A stretch of 64,000 bases of DNA from Streptomyces sp. TP-A0874 (lineage in GTDB: Bacteria > Actinomycetota > Actinomycetes > Streptomycetales > Streptomycetaceae). The DNA lies in assembly GCF_001748085.1 (NCBI RefSeq), contig NZ_BBZK01000014.1:55412-119411 (forward strand). The letters run 5' to 3'. The translations under genes and the position numbers were made by a program. Below are positions 1 through 8,633 of the stretch, piece after piece. Each line of letters starts with the position of its first letter. Position 1 is the stretch's first letter. The notes under the pieces are model-generated. The model saw nothing but the letters and a program-made list of their open reading frames with translations, ran no database searches and was not told where the DNA came from.

Positions 1-778
1 CCGGCTCCAGGAGCGTCATCCCCTCCGGGAAGGCGTGGTTGACGGCGAACAACCGCCCGGGGAAGCCGCCTTCCACCAGCGCGCGGAGGGCGCTGCGGCC
101 CACCCCGCCGGGCTGGCGGCCGGCGCCGACGACCGCGACCGATCCCGGGGCCAGCAGCCGCTGGACGGAGCGCGCCTCGGCGCGGTGCTCCCGGGCCCGC
201 TGGACGGCGAGGGAGCGCTCGGTGGGCTCCAGGTCGAGTTCCAGCCGGACCACGCCGTCGGTGAAGCTGCGCTTCTGGGTGTAGCCGGCATCGGTGAAGA
301 CCTTGATCATCTTGCTGTTGGCCGGCAGCACCTCAGCGGCGAACCGCCGGATGCCGCGCTCGCGCGCTACCGCGGCGATGTGCTCCATCAGCGCGGAGGC
401 GACCCCCCGCCCCTGGTGGGCGTCCTGCACCAGGAAGGCGACCTCCGCCTCCTCGGCGGCGCCGCGGGCCGGGCGGCCCTCCGGGTCGATCCGGTCGTAG
501 CGGACGGTGGCGATGAACTCTCCGCCGATCGTCGCGGCCAGCCCGACCCGGTCGACGTAGTCGTGGTGCGTGAAACGGTGGACGTCGCGGTCGGAGAGGC
601 GCGGGTACGGTGCGAAGAAGCGGTAGTACTTCGACTCGTCCGAGACCCGTTCGTAGAAGTCGACCAGCCGCTGGGCGTCGTCCGGGGTGATGGGCCGGAT
701 CCGTGCGGTACCGCCGTCGCGCAGCACCACGTCGGCTTCCCAGTGGGCCGGGTAGACGTGCTCTGACGGCGTCTCCAT
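1..778 (-). CDS. Pat-type GNAT acetyltransferase / acyl-CoA ligase-like protein (5' part only)
   Basis: The first 259 codons are in the window; the gene runs off the left edge. The N-terminal ~190 residues are a GNAT acetyltransferase domain (conserved run VAFLVQDAHQGRGVASALM). From about residue 205 a CoA-binding Rossmann segment begins (PGSVAVVGAG), the start of an NDP-forming acyl-CoA synthetase-like part. This order is that of actinobacterial Pat proteins, which acetylate lysines of acetyl-CoA synthetase and other enzymes. Family proteins are usually about 900 residues, so most of it is missing here. The ATG at 778 is chosen because the GNAT fold begins soon after it and a TAGGGT hexamer ends 6 nt upstream, fitting a leaderless transcript. 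There is no Shine-Dalgarno sequence. It is divergent from ptsH. Confidence 0.85.
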   Translation of the reverse strand, partial: METPSEHVYPAHWEADVVLRDGGTARIRPITPDDAQRLVDFYERVSDESKYYRFFAPYPRLSDRDVHRFTHHDYVDRVGLAATIGGEFIATVRYDRIDPEGRPARGAAEEAEVAFLVQDAHQGRGVASALMEHIAAVARERGIRRFAAEVLPANSKMIKVFTDAGYTQKRSFTDGVVRLELDLEPTERSLAVQRAREHRAEARSVQRLLAPGSVAVVGAGRQPGGVGRSALRALVEGGFPGRLFAVNHAFPEGMTLLEP

Positions 779-782
779 GGAG

Positions 783-796
783 CCACCCTAACGACT
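783..796 (-). promoter_or_regulatory. Candidate -10 region for a leaderless pat transcript; 14-mer shared with dinG
   Basis: Read on the minus strand this is AGTCGTTAGGGTGG. The TAGGGT part (785-790) is a TANNNT -10-like hexamer ending 6 nt before the ATG. The identical 14-mer occurs upstream of dinG (42600-42613). No good -35 is visible. Inference from sequence only. Confidence 0.45.
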
Positions 797-926
797 TGGT
801 GCGCGGTGGCGGGGGTTCGGCGGGTGGCGCTGCGCGGCTCGGCCGTAACGGAAAGCGTGGCTGGGCGGAGGAGCCGGCACGGCAGTGGACCGGGGCGAGG
901 CCGCGGCTCGCAGGCTCAACCGATGT

Positions 927-947
927 TTTTCGAAAACGTCCTAAGAT
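927..947 (+). promoter_or_regulatory. Possible ptsH promoter/operator region
   Basis: A perfect 10-bp palindrome TTTTCGAAAA (927-936) is followed by TAAGAT (942-947), 29 nt before the ptsH ATG. The AT-rich palindrome stands out locally. It could be an operator overlapping a promoter, but no consensus known to me fits and no -35 is clear. Confidence 0.3.
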
Positions 948-976
948 GACCGAAGGCGACCTGAAGGGCAGCAGAC

Positions 977-1258
977 ATGGTTGAACGCCGCGTCACCATC
1001 GGCTGGGCCGAGGGCTTGCACGCCCGCCCTGCCTCGATCTTCGTCCGCGCCGCGACCGCGTCGGGGGTGCCGGTGAAGATCTCCAAGGCCGACGGCGCGC
1101 CCGTCAACGCCGCCTCCATGCTGGCCGTGCTGGGCCTCGGGGCGGAGAACGGCGACGAGGTGACCCTCACTTCGGAGGCCGAGGGGGCTGAGGGGGCCCT
1201 GGACCGGTTGGCCAAGCTGGTCGCCGAAGGACTGGACGAACTGCCCGAGACCGTCTGA
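977..1258 (+). CDS. ptsH: HPr phosphocarrier protein of the PTS
   Basis: A 93-residue protein, the normal HPr length. It relays phosphate from enzyme I to the sugar-specific EIIA domains of the phosphotransferase system in the cytoplasm. The active-site block GLHARPAS places the phosphorylated His at residue 15. The region around Ser47 (NAASMLAVLGLG) matches the position of the regulatory serine in low-GC Gram-positive HPr; whether it is phosphorylated here cannot be told from sequence. The ATG at 977 has a purine-rich GAAGGG about 8 nt upstream. No enzyme I or EII gene is next to it. It is convergent with the M16 peptidase genes, with a hairpin terminator between them. Confidence 0.95.
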   Translation: MVERRVTIGWAEGLHARPASIFVRAATASGVPVKISKADGAPVNAASMLAVLGLGAENGDEVTLTSEAEGAEGALDRLAKLVAEGLDELPETV

Positions 1259-1298
1259 CCGCCGCAGCGTCGCCGTCGCTCCGGCCACGGCGTCGGCC

Positions 1299-1346
1299 GG
1301 CGGCCACAGGGCTCCGGAGCACGTGTTCCGGGAGCCCGTGGCCGCC
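1299..1346. terminator. Bidirectional hairpin terminator between ptsH and the M16 genes
   Basis: Arms GGCGGCCAC plus GGGCTCC (1299-1315) pair with GGAGCCC plus GTGGCCGCC (1331-1346), leaving one bulged A at 1308 and a 15-nt loop. It lies between convergent genes, so it probably serves both. Confidence 0.7.
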
Positions 1347-1352
1347 TCCCGG

Positions 1353-2741
1353 TCAGCCCGGGACCACCTCGACGCGGCCGATGCCCAGGGCCCGTACCGG
1401 CTCCTCGATGACCGCGGCGTCGCCCACGAGGACCGTGACCAGCCGATCCGCCGGGAAGGCGCTGACCGCGGCAGCGGTCGCCTCAACGGTGCCGGTCTCG
1501 GCGAGCCGCGAGTAGATCTGGGCCTGGAAGTCGTCCGGCAGATGCTGCTCGACCTGGTCGGCCAGGGTCCCGGCGACGGCCGAAGCCGTCTCGTACCTCA
1601 GGGGCGCCACGCCCACCAGGTTCTGCACCGCGACATCGCGCTCCTCCTCGGTCAACCCCCCGGCGGCCAGCGCGCCCAGCACCTTCCAGGTGTCCTCCAG
1701 CGCGGGGCCGGTGACCTCGGTGGCCACCGAACCGCTGATCGCCAGGATCGCGGCACCGCTTCCGTCCGGACTGGAGCGCAGCACCTGGCCGAAGGCGCGC
1801 ACCCCGTAGGTGTAGCCCTTCTCCTCCCGGAGCACCCGGTCGAGCCGCGAGGTGAGCGTCCCGCCCAGGCAGTAGACACCGAGCACCTGTGCGGGCCACA
1901 CCCGATCGTGGCGGTCGGGGCCGATCCGGCCGATCAGCAACTGGGTCTGCACCGCACCGGGCCGGTCGACGATGACCACCCGGCCGGTGTCGTCCGCGCG
2001 GACGGGGGGTGCGGTACGCGGCTGGGCGCTGTCCCCGGTCCAGGCGCCGAGGGTGTCGGCGAGCGTCTCGGCGAGCGGGATTCCGGTGAAGTCCCCGACG
2101 ATGACCACCGTCGCGGTGGCCGGCCGGATGTGGGCCCGGTAGAAGGCGCGCACGGCCGCCGCGTCGATCGCCCGGACCGTCTCCTCGGTGCCCTGACGGG
2201 GCCGGGACATCCGGAGATCGGCCGGGAAGAGTTCCTTGTAGAGCTCCTTGGCCGCCCGGCGGGCCGGGGTGGCCAGCTCGTGCGGGATCTCGTCCAGGCG
2301 GTTGCTGACCAGGCGCTCCACCTCGCCCTCCGGGAAGGCCGGAGCGCGCAGCGCGTCGGCGAGCAGACCGAGCGCCCTGGCCAGCCGGGAGGCCGGCACC
2401 TCCAGGGTGACCCGGACACCCGGGTGGTCGGCGTGGGCGTCGATGGTCGCGCCGCAGCGCTCCAACTCGGCGGCGAACTCCTCGGCGGAGTGCTTGTCGG
2501 TACCCTCGGAGAACGCCCGCGCCATGATCGTGGCGACGCCGTCGAGTCCCTCGGGTTCGGCGTCCAGCGGGGCGTCGAGCACCACCTCGACCGCGATGAC
2601 CTGTTGGCCCGGCCGGTGGCAGTGCAGCACGGTGAGCCCGTTGGGCAGGACATCGCGCTCGGGCGCCGGGAAGGCCCACGGCCTGGGCTCGGTGCCCTTC
2701 GGCTGGGGGTGGAGCGTCATGGTCGTGCCGGCGTCGCTCAC
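1353..2741 (-). CDS. M16 peptidase-fold protein, non-catalytic partner
   Basis: A 462-residue M16 (pitrilysin/processing-peptidase) family protein. It lacks the zinc motif HxxEH: the equivalent region reads DAPLDAEPEGLDGVATIMA. It is therefore expected to be the structural or substrate-binding half of a heterodimer with the upstream M16 protein. The GTG at 2741 is chosen because it overlaps the upstream stop codon as GTGA (2738-2741), the usual arrangement for translational coupling; an ATG seven codons further in is an alternative. The longer open frame extending upstream lies inside the partner gene and is discarded. The inactive/active pairing is known for bacterial M16B proteases; the actual substrate here is unknown. 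Confidence 0.88.
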   Translation of the reverse strand: MSDAGTTMTLHPQPKGTEPRPWAFPAPERDVLPNGLTVLHCHRPGQQVIAVEVVLDAPLDAEPEGLDGVATIMARAFSEGTDKHSAEEFAAELERCGATIDAHADHPGVRVTLEVPASRLARALGLLADALRAPAFPEGEVERLVSNRLDEIPHELATPARRAAKELYKELFPADLRMSRPRQGTEETVRAIDAAAVRAFYRAHIRPATATVVIVGDFTGIPLAETLADTLGAWTGDSAQPRTAPPVRADDTGRVVIVDRPGAVQTQLLIGRIGPDRHDRVWPAQVLGVYCLGGTLTSRLDRVLREEKGYTYGVRAFGQVLRSSPDGSGAAILAISGSVATEVTGPALEDTWKVLGALAAGGLTEEERDVAVQNLVGVAPLRYETASAVAGTLADQVEQHLPDDFQAQIYSRLAETGTVEATAAAVSAFPADRLVTVLVGDAAVIEEPVRALGIGRVEVVPG

Positions 2742-4096
2742 TGGGCCGCCGCCTCCTCTTCGTCGTGACCGTCGTCGCCGGACTCGGTGCCGGCGGACTC
2801 CGCGGGTTCGTACACCAGGACCGCGCGGTTGTCGGGCCGCAGCCGGGCGGCGGCGACCTCGCGGACCTCCTCCGGGGTGATCTCCAGAATCCGCTGGACG
2901 GCGGTGAAGGCCAGCTGCGGGTCGTCGAACAGCACCGCGTAGCGGCAGAGCTGGTCGGCCCGGCCACCGGCGGTGGCGAGTTGGTCCAGCCACTCGCGCT
3001 CCAGCTGCGCCTGGGCGCGCTCCATCTCCTCCGGGGTCGGACCCTCCTCGGCGAACCGGGCCAACTCGTCGTCCACAGCGGACTCGATCTCGGGGACCTC
3101 CACCCCGCCGGCCGCCTTGACGTCCAGCCAGCCCAGCGAGGGGGCGCCGGCGAGCCGCATAAGGCCGAATCCGGCGGCGACGGCCGTACGGTCCCGGCGC
3201 ACCAGGCGGTTGTGGAGCCGGGAGGACTCCCCGCCGCCCAGGATGGTGAGCGCCAGGTCGGCGGCGTCCGCCGCGCGACCGCCGTCCTGCGGCAGCCGGT
3301 AGGCGGCCACCAGGGCACGGGCCGGGACCTCCTCGACGATCTCCTGCCGCAGTTGTTCCCCGATGATCTCCGGGAGCGTTCCGTCGCGCGGCGGCTGTTT
3401 GCCGTCGTGGGAGGGGATCGTGCCGAAGTACTTCTCGATCCAGGCGAGTGTGGTGTCGGGGTCGATGTCGCCGACGACCGAGAGAACCGCGTTGTTCGGC
3501 GCGTAGTAGGTGCGGAAGAAGTTCCGGGCGTCCTCGAGGGAGGCGGCGTCGAGGTCGGCCATCGAGCCGATCGGCGTGTGGTGGTAGGGGTGTCCCTCCG
3601 GGAAGACCTGGGCGGTCAGCCGTTCGAAGGCGGTGCCGTAGGGGACGTTGTCGTAGCGCTGGCGCCGCTCGTTCTTGACGACGTCGCGCTGGTTCTCCAT
3701 GCTCTCCTCGTCGAGCGCCGAGAGCAGGGTGCCCATCCGGTCGGCCTCCAGCCAGAGCGCGAGCTCCAACTGGTGGGCGGGCATGGTCTCGAAGTAGTTG
3801 GTCCGCTCGAAGCTGGTGGTGCCGTTGAGCGACCCGCCGGCGCCCTGCACGAGTTCGAAGTGTCCGTTGCCCGGTACGCTCGCCGAGCCTTGGAACATCA
3901 GGTGCTCGAAGAGGTGAGCAAGGCCGGTGCGGCCCTTGACCTCGTGGCGCGATCCCACGTCGTACCAGAGGCAGACCGCGGCGACCGGGGTCAGGTGGTC
4001 CTCGGAGAGCACCACGCGCAGGCCGTTGGCCAGCCGGTGCTCCGTCGCTGTCAGGCCTGCCCCGGCCTGGGGCGTGGCCGTGTGACCCATGGGCAT
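2738..4096 (-). CDS. M16 zinc metallopeptidase, catalytic partner
   Basis: A 452-residue M16 family peptidase with the inverted zinc motif HLFEH (His61, Glu64, His65), followed by the conserved NERRQRYDNVPYG region that supplies the third ligand side of the site in this family. It is predicted to be a cytoplasmic or peripheral processing protease; no signal peptide is visible. The ATG at 4096 (MPMGHTAT) is chosen over the longer open frame because GAAGGGAC lies just upstream. It ends in GTGA, overlapping the next gene, so the two M16 proteins are made as a coupled pair. A TACAGT hexamer at 4133-4138 (minus strand) is a possible -10. It is divergent from parC. Confidence 0.92.
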   Translation of the reverse strand: MPMGHTATPQAGAGLTATEHRLANGLRVVLSEDHLTPVAAVCLWYDVGSRHEVKGRTGLAHLFEHLMFQGSASVPGNGHFELVQGAGGSLNGTTSFERTNYFETMPAHQLELALWLEADRMGTLLSALDEESMENQRDVVKNERRQRYDNVPYGTAFERLTAQVFPEGHPYHHTPIGSMADLDAASLEDARNFFRTYYAPNNAVLSVVGDIDPDTTLAWIEKYFGTIPSHDGKQPPRDGTLPEIIGEQLRQEIVEEVPARALVAAYRLPQDGGRAADAADLALTILGGGESSRLHNRLVRRDRTAVAAGFGLMRLAGAPSLGWLDVKAAGGVEVPEIESAVDDELARFAEEGPTPEEMERAQAQLEREWLDQLATAGGRADQLCRYAVLFDDPQLAFTAVQRILEITPEEVREVAAARLRPDNRAVLVYEPAESAGTESGDDGHDEEEAAAQ

Positions 4097-4253
4097 GTAC
4101 GTCCCTTCGATCGCTGGTGGTGCGGTGCTGACACTGTATGCAAGCACGTGGGAGCCCGGGGAAGTTCCCGTAGCGTGCGGGAGCGTGCCGGGTCGCGGAT
4201 CACGCTGTCACCCGCTGGGTCCACAATGGTCGTCGGCACCGGCACATGGAGCC

Positions 4254-4308
4254 CCGAACAATATGCGTGCCAGACGCCACAAGCTGATCAAATCCCCATA
4301 TTGTTCGG
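4254..4308. repeat. Perfect 12-bp inverted repeat in the M16/parC divergent promoter region
   Basis: CCGAACAATATG at 4254-4265 is repeated exactly in inverted orientation as CATATTGTTCGG at 4297-4308, with 31 nt between them; the centres are 43 bp apart, about four helical turns. The arms are AT-rich in a GC-rich background and end 52 nt before the parC start. It looks like a paired operator or a supercoiling-sensitive cruciform, not a terminator. Confidence 0.6.
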
Positions 4309-4360
4309 AGCCCTTACGCCCACCCGCAGTCGTTCGAGCAGCTAAGGAGCAGCAGCCGAG

Positions 4361-6835
4361 ATGGCCCGCCGCAGCAAGACCCCACCATCGGGAGGCGACT
4401 CCCGGGCAGAGACGGGGACGGACTTCGAGGAGCGCATTCTCGACATCGACGTCGTCGACGAGATGCAGGCGTCCTACCTCGAGTACGCCTACTCGGTCAT
4501 CTACTCGCGCGCGCTCCCCGACGCCCGGGACGGCCTGAAGCCGGTGCACCGGCGCATCGTCTACCAGATGAACGAGATGGGGCTGCGGCCCGACCGCGGC
4601 CACGTCAAGTGCGCCCGGGTGGTCGGCGAGGTGATGGGCAAGCTCCATCCGCACGGTGACGCCTCCATCTACGACGCCCTGGTCCGGATGGCCCAGCCGT
4701 TCTCGATGCGGCTTCCGCTGGTGGACGGCCACGGCAACTTCGGCTCGCTCGGCAACGACGACCCGCCGGCCGCGATGCGCTACACCGAGTGCCGGATGGC
4801 CGCCGCCACCTCGCTGATGACGGAGTCCATCGACGAGGACACCGTCGACTTCGCGCCGAACTACGACGGCCAGGAGCAGGAGCCGGCGGCCCTGCCGGCC
4901 GCCTATCCGAACCTGCTGGTCAACGGCGCCTCCGGGATCGCGGTGGGCATGGCGACGAACATGCCGCCGCACAACCTCGGCGAGGTGATCGCCGCCGCCC
5001 GCCACCTGATCAGGCATCCGGGGGCGGACCTGGACACCCTGATGCGGTTGGTCCCCGGGCCCGACCTGCCCACCGGCGGCCAGATCGTCGGCCTCGAGGG
5101 GGTGCGGGACGCCTACGAGTCCGGCCGGGGCACCTTCAAGATGCGCGCCACGGCGGCGGTGGAGGAGGTCACACCGCGCCGCAAGGGACTGGTGGTGACG
5201 GAACTTCCGTTCGCCGTGGGCCCGGAGAAGGTGATCTCCAAGATCAAGGACCTCGTCGGCGCGAAGAAGCTGCAGGGCATCGCGGACGTCAAGGACCTGA
5301 CCGACCGGGAGCACGGACTGCGGCTGGTCATCGAGATCAAGAACGGCTTCAACCCCGAGGCGGTGCTGGAGCAGCTCTACAAACTGACCCCCATGGAGGA
5401 GTCCTTCGGCATCAACAACGTCGCGCTGGTGGACGGCCAGCCGCTGACGCTGGGGCTGAAGGAACTGCTGGAGGTCTACCTCGACCACCGCTTCTCGGTG
5501 GTGCGCCGGCGCAGCGAGTTCCGTCGCACCAAGCGCCGGGACCGGCTCCACCTGGTCGAGGGCCTGCTCGTAGCTCTGATCGACATCGACGAGGTGATCC
5601 GCATCATCCGCTCCAGCGATGACTCCGCGGCCGCCAAGACGGGGTTGATGACCCGCTTCCAGCTGAGCGAGACCCAGACCCAGTACATCCTCGACACCCC
5701 GCTTCGGCGGCTGACCAGGTTCGACCGGATCGAGCTGGAGTCCGAGCGCGACCAGCTCAACACCGACATCGAGGCGCTGACCCGGATCCTGGAGTCGGAC
5801 GCCGAGCTGCGCAAGCTGGTCTCAAGCGAACTCGCCCAGGTGGCGAAGAAGTTCGGCATGAAGCGGCGCACGGTACTGCTGGCGTCGGAGGACGCCCCGG
5901 TGGCGGCGGTGCCGTTGCAGGTCGCCGACGACCCCTGCCGGGTACTGCTCTCCTCCACCGGGCTGTTGGCGCGGGCCGAGGGTGAGGCGCCGCCGTCGGA
6001 GGCGGGAGGCGGCAAGCGGACCAAGCACGACCTGATCGTCTCCGCCGTGTCCACCACCGCCCGCGCCCACGTCGGGGCGGTGACCTCCAGGGGCCGGCTG
6101 CTGCGGCTGCCGGTCATCGACCTGCCCCAGCTGCCTCCCTCCACCGGGGCGCCGAACCTGGCCGGCGGCGCTCCGATCGCCGAGTTCCTCTCGCTGGAGG
6201 AGGACGAGCAGCTGGTCTGCCTGACCTCGTTGGACGAGAACTCACCGGGGCTGGCGATCGGCACCGCGCACGGGGTGGTCAAGCGGGTGGTGCCGGACTA
6301 TCCGGGCCACAAGGAGGAGTTGGAGGTCATCAGCCTCCGGGAGGGTGACCGGATCATCGGGGCGGTGGAGCTGCGCACCGGTGAGGAGGACCTCGTCTTC
6401 GTCACCGACGAGGCGCAGCTGCTGCGCTACCCCGCGTCCGCGGTGCGACCGCAGGGCCGGCCGGCCGGCGGCATGGCGGGCGTCAAACTGTCGGGAGGAG
6501 CGAGGGTGATCGCGTTCAGCGCGGTCGACCCCGCGGCGGAGGCCGTGGTGTTCACCGTGGCGGGCGCCGAGGGCACCCTCGCCGGCTCGGTGCGGACGGC
6601 GAAACTCACCCCCTTCGACCAGTACCCGCGCAAGGGGCGGGCGACGGGCGGGGTGCGCTGCCAGCGCTTCCTCAAGGGAGAGGACCGTCTCGTCTTCGCC
6701 TGGGTCGGGCCCGTGCCGGCCCGGGCTGCGACCAAGTCCGGGGCCCAGGTGGCACTTCCGGAGATCGACCCCCGCCGCGACGGCTCGGGGACCCCGTTCA
6801 CCAAGACCGTCGCCGCGGTCGCGGGCCCGGCCTAG
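4361..6835 (+). CDS. parC: DNA topoisomerase IV subunit A
   Basis: An 824-residue type IIA topoisomerase A subunit: the breakage-reunion half of topoisomerase IV, which decatenates daughter chromosomes. The winged-helix/tower region includes HPHGDASIYD (residues 96-105) and the catalytic tyrosine in AMRYTECRM (Tyr141). A C-terminal beta-pinwheel-like part follows from roughly residue 510. The quinolone region has Ala101 where E. coli GyrA has Ser83, as in mycobacterial GyrA; the acidic residue Asp105 is kept. The ATG at 4361 has AAGGAG at 4344-4349. The B subunit gene parE is not adjacent: it lies 1.9 kb downstream on the opposite strand. GyrA is the main alternative, but the paired parE and the chromosomal context favour topoisomerase IV. 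Confidence 0.93.
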   Translation: MARRSKTPPSGGDSRAETGTDFEERILDIDVVDEMQASYLEYAYSVIYSRALPDARDGLKPVHRRIVYQMNEMGLRPDRGHVKCARVVGEVMGKLHPHGDASIYDALVRMAQPFSMRLPLVDGHGNFGSLGNDDPPAAMRYTECRMAAATSLMTESIDEDTVDFAPNYDGQEQEPAALPAAYPNLLVNGASGIAVGMATNMPPHNLGEVIAAARHLIRHPGADLDTLMRLVPGPDLPTGGQIVGLEGVRDAYESGRGTFKMRATAAVEEVTPRRKGLVVTELPFAVGPEKVISKIKDLVGAKKLQGIADVKDLTDREHGLRLVIEIKNGFNPEAVLEQLYKLTPMEESFGINNVALVDGQPLTLGLKELLEVYLDHRFSVVRRRSEFRRTKRRDRLHLVEGLLVALIDIDEVIRIIRSSDDSAAAKTGLMTRFQLSETQTQYILDTPLRRLTRFDRIELESERDQLNTDIEALTRILESDAELRKLVSSELAQVAKKFGMKRRTVLLASEDAPVAAVPLQVADDPCRVLLSSTGLLARAEGEAPPSEAGGGKRTKHDLIVSAVSTTARAHVGAVTSRGRLLRLPVIDLPQLPPSTGAPNLAGGAPIAEFLSLEEDEQLVCLTSLDENSPGLAIGTAHGVVKRVVPDYPGHKEELEVISLREGDRIIGAVELRTGEEDLVFVTDEAQLLRYPASAVRPQGRPAGGMAGVKLSGGARVIAFSAVDPAAEAVVFTVAGAEGTLAGSVRTAKLTPFDQYPRKGRATGGVRCQRFLKGEDRLVFAWVGPVPARAATKSGAQVALPEIDPRRDGSGTPFTKTVAAVAGPA

Positions 6836-6840
6836 CCCCT

Positions 6841-6880
6841 CGGGTGGCTCCTTCCCCACGGGTGGGGTGGGAGTCACCCG
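6841..6880 (+). terminator. Terminator of parC
   Basis: The 40-bp segment is close to a complete palindrome: an outer arm CGGGTGGCTCC pairs with GGGAGTCACCCG and an inner CCCCAC pairs with GTGGGG, with three mismatches over 19 pairs. It starts 6 nt after the parC stop codon. Confidence 0.85.
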
Positions 6881-6975
6881 TTCCGCGGGGGCCGCGGCGG
6901 GGGCGGCCGAGGGGGCGGCGCTCCCCCTCCCACCCGGTGCGGTGGCGTGTTCCGGCACCCCTTACTTTCGTCCCC

Positions 6976-8622
6976 ATGAGCACAGCCACCCCGCTGGAGC
7001 GCGGTCCGGCGTCGCGATGGCGCATCGGCCGCCCCCGCCGCGTCTTCTCCCAGGTGCTGCTGATGCAGTTGGCCATCGCAACCGGGGTCACCACCCTGGC
7101 CACCGGCCTCTTCCTCGCCCCGCTCGGTGACCAGCTCGACGACCAGTCGATGCGGCGCGCCCTCGCCATCGCCCAGACCACCTCGGCCCGTCCGGTCCTC
7201 GCGGACCAGTTGAGGAGCACCCGGCCCAGCCCGGAGGGCCCTATCCAGGCGTACGCCGAGCGGATCCGCCGCTCCACCGGTGCGGAGTACGTGGTGGTCA
7301 TGGACCGCTCGGGGATCCGCTGGTCGCACACCTCCCCCGAGCAGATCGGCCGGCGGGTATCGACCGATCCGAGCAGTGCGCTGGCCGGGCAGGAGGTCAT
7401 GCAGATCGACGTGGGCACCCTGGGCCGCACCGCCAGGGGCAAGGTGCCGTTGCGCGACGGCAACGGCCGGATCGTCGGAGCGGTCTCGGTCGGCATCGCC
7501 TACGAGAGCGTCCATGACCGACTGCTGTCGGCCGTGCCGGGGCTGCTGGCCTACGCCGGCGGCGCACTCGCGGTGGGTGCCCTGGCGGCCTACCGGGTCT
7601 CCCGCAGTCTGCAGCGCCGCACCCACGACCTGGCCTTCTCGGACATCTCCGCCCTCCTCGCCGAGCGTGAGGCGATGCTGCACGCCATCCGCGAAGGGGT
7701 CGTCGCGCTCGACGGAGCCGGCCGGGTGCGGCTGGTCAACGACGAGGCGCAGCGGCTGCTCGGCCTCGACGAGACGGCGATCGGGCGGCCGGCGGCCGAG
7801 CTTCTGGGACCGAGTCGGACCGCCGAGGTGCTCGCCGGCCGGGTGACCGGGGACGATCTGCTGACGGTGGCCGGTGGGCGGGTGCTCGTCGTCAACCGGA
7901 TGCCGACCGACGACGGCGGGGCGGTGGTGACGCTGCGCGACCGCACCGAATTGGAACGGCTCGGCAGGGAACTCGACGGCACCCGCGGGCTGATCGACGC
8001 ACTACGCGCCCAGGACCACGAGCACGCCAACCGGATGCACACCCTGCTGGGGTTGTTGGAACTGGGCCTCCACGAGGAGGCGGTGGAGTTCATCACCGAG
8101 GCCGTGGGGGCGCACCGGGCGACGGCGGAGCAGGTGGCTGAGCGGGTGCGCGATCCGCTGCTGGCGGCACTGCTGGTGGGGAAGGCCACGGTCGCGGCGG
8201 AGCGCGGGGTCTCGCTGCGGCTCTCCCCGGGCACGCTGCTGCCGGACCGCGTGGTGGACCCGCCCGGTCTGGTGACCGTGGTCGGCAATCTCGTCGACAA
8301 CGCCCTGGACGCGGCGAGCGGCAGCGCGGAGCCGGAGGTGGTGGTGGAGATCAGGGCGGACGGCCGCCGGGCCGTACTGCGGGTCGAGGACTCCGGACCT
8401 GGCATCCCTGCGGAGCAGCGGGAGTCGATCTTCACCGAGGGCTGGTCCACCAAGGAGCCGCCCGCTCACGGCGGTCAACGCGGCCTGGGCCTCGCGCTGG
8501 TGCGGCGGCTGGCGCAGCGGCAGGGCGGCAGCGTCCGGGCCGGGGTCGGCGCGGGGGGCGGGGCGCAGTTCACCGTCGTACTGCCGGAAGCCCTCACGGA
8601 CAGGGAGACCGCCGGGCGGTGA
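6976..8622 (+). CDS. CitA/DcuS-type membrane sensor histidine kinase, no adjacent regulator
   Basis: 548 residues. An N-terminal transmembrane helix (about 25-50) is followed by an extracytoplasmic PAS/Cache-like sensor domain (about 51-185), a second transmembrane helix (about 186-207), a cytoplasmic PAS (about 230-330) and the kinase. The phosphoacceptor block QDHEHANRMH fits the HExxN motif of CitA/DcuS kinases (His348). The ATPase boxes NLVDNALDA, DSGPGIP and GQRGLGLALV are all present. This family typically senses di- or tricarboxylates, which is inference for this protein. The ATG at 6976 replaces a longer open frame that starts inside the parC terminator. Its CitB-type response regulator is not in the window. 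Confidence 0.9.
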   Translation: MSTATPLERGPASRWRIGRPRRVFSQVLLMQLAIATGVTTLATGLFLAPLGDQLDDQSMRRALAIAQTTSARPVLADQLRSTRPSPEGPIQAYAERIRRSTGAEYVVVMDRSGIRWSHTSPEQIGRRVSTDPSSALAGQEVMQIDVGTLGRTARGKVPLRDGNGRIVGAVSVGIAYESVHDRLLSAVPGLLAYAGGALAVGALAAYRVSRSLQRRTHDLAFSDISALLAEREAMLHAIREGVVALDGAGRVRLVNDEAQRLLGLDETAIGRPAAELLGPSRTAEVLAGRVTGDDLLTVAGGRVLVVNRMPTDDGGAVVTLRDRTELERLGRELDGTRGLIDALRAQDHEHANRMHTLLGLLELGLHEEAVEFITEAVGAHRATAEQVAERVRDPLLAALLVGKATVAAERGVSLRLSPGTLLPDRVVDPPGLVTVVGNLVDNALDAASGSAEPEVVVEIRADGRRAVLRVEDSGPGIPAEQRESIFTEGWSTKEPPAHGGQRGLGLALVRRLAQRQGGSVRAGVGAGGGAQFTVVLPEALTDRETAGR

Positions 8623-8633
8623 CCTTCGGGTAG

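Noticed and set aside
927..936. TTTTCGAAAA before ptsH (and CTTTCGAAAG at 39470-39479) as LexA sites
   Set aside because: They lack the TCGAAC-N4-GTTCGA spacing; they are short AT-rich palindromes only.
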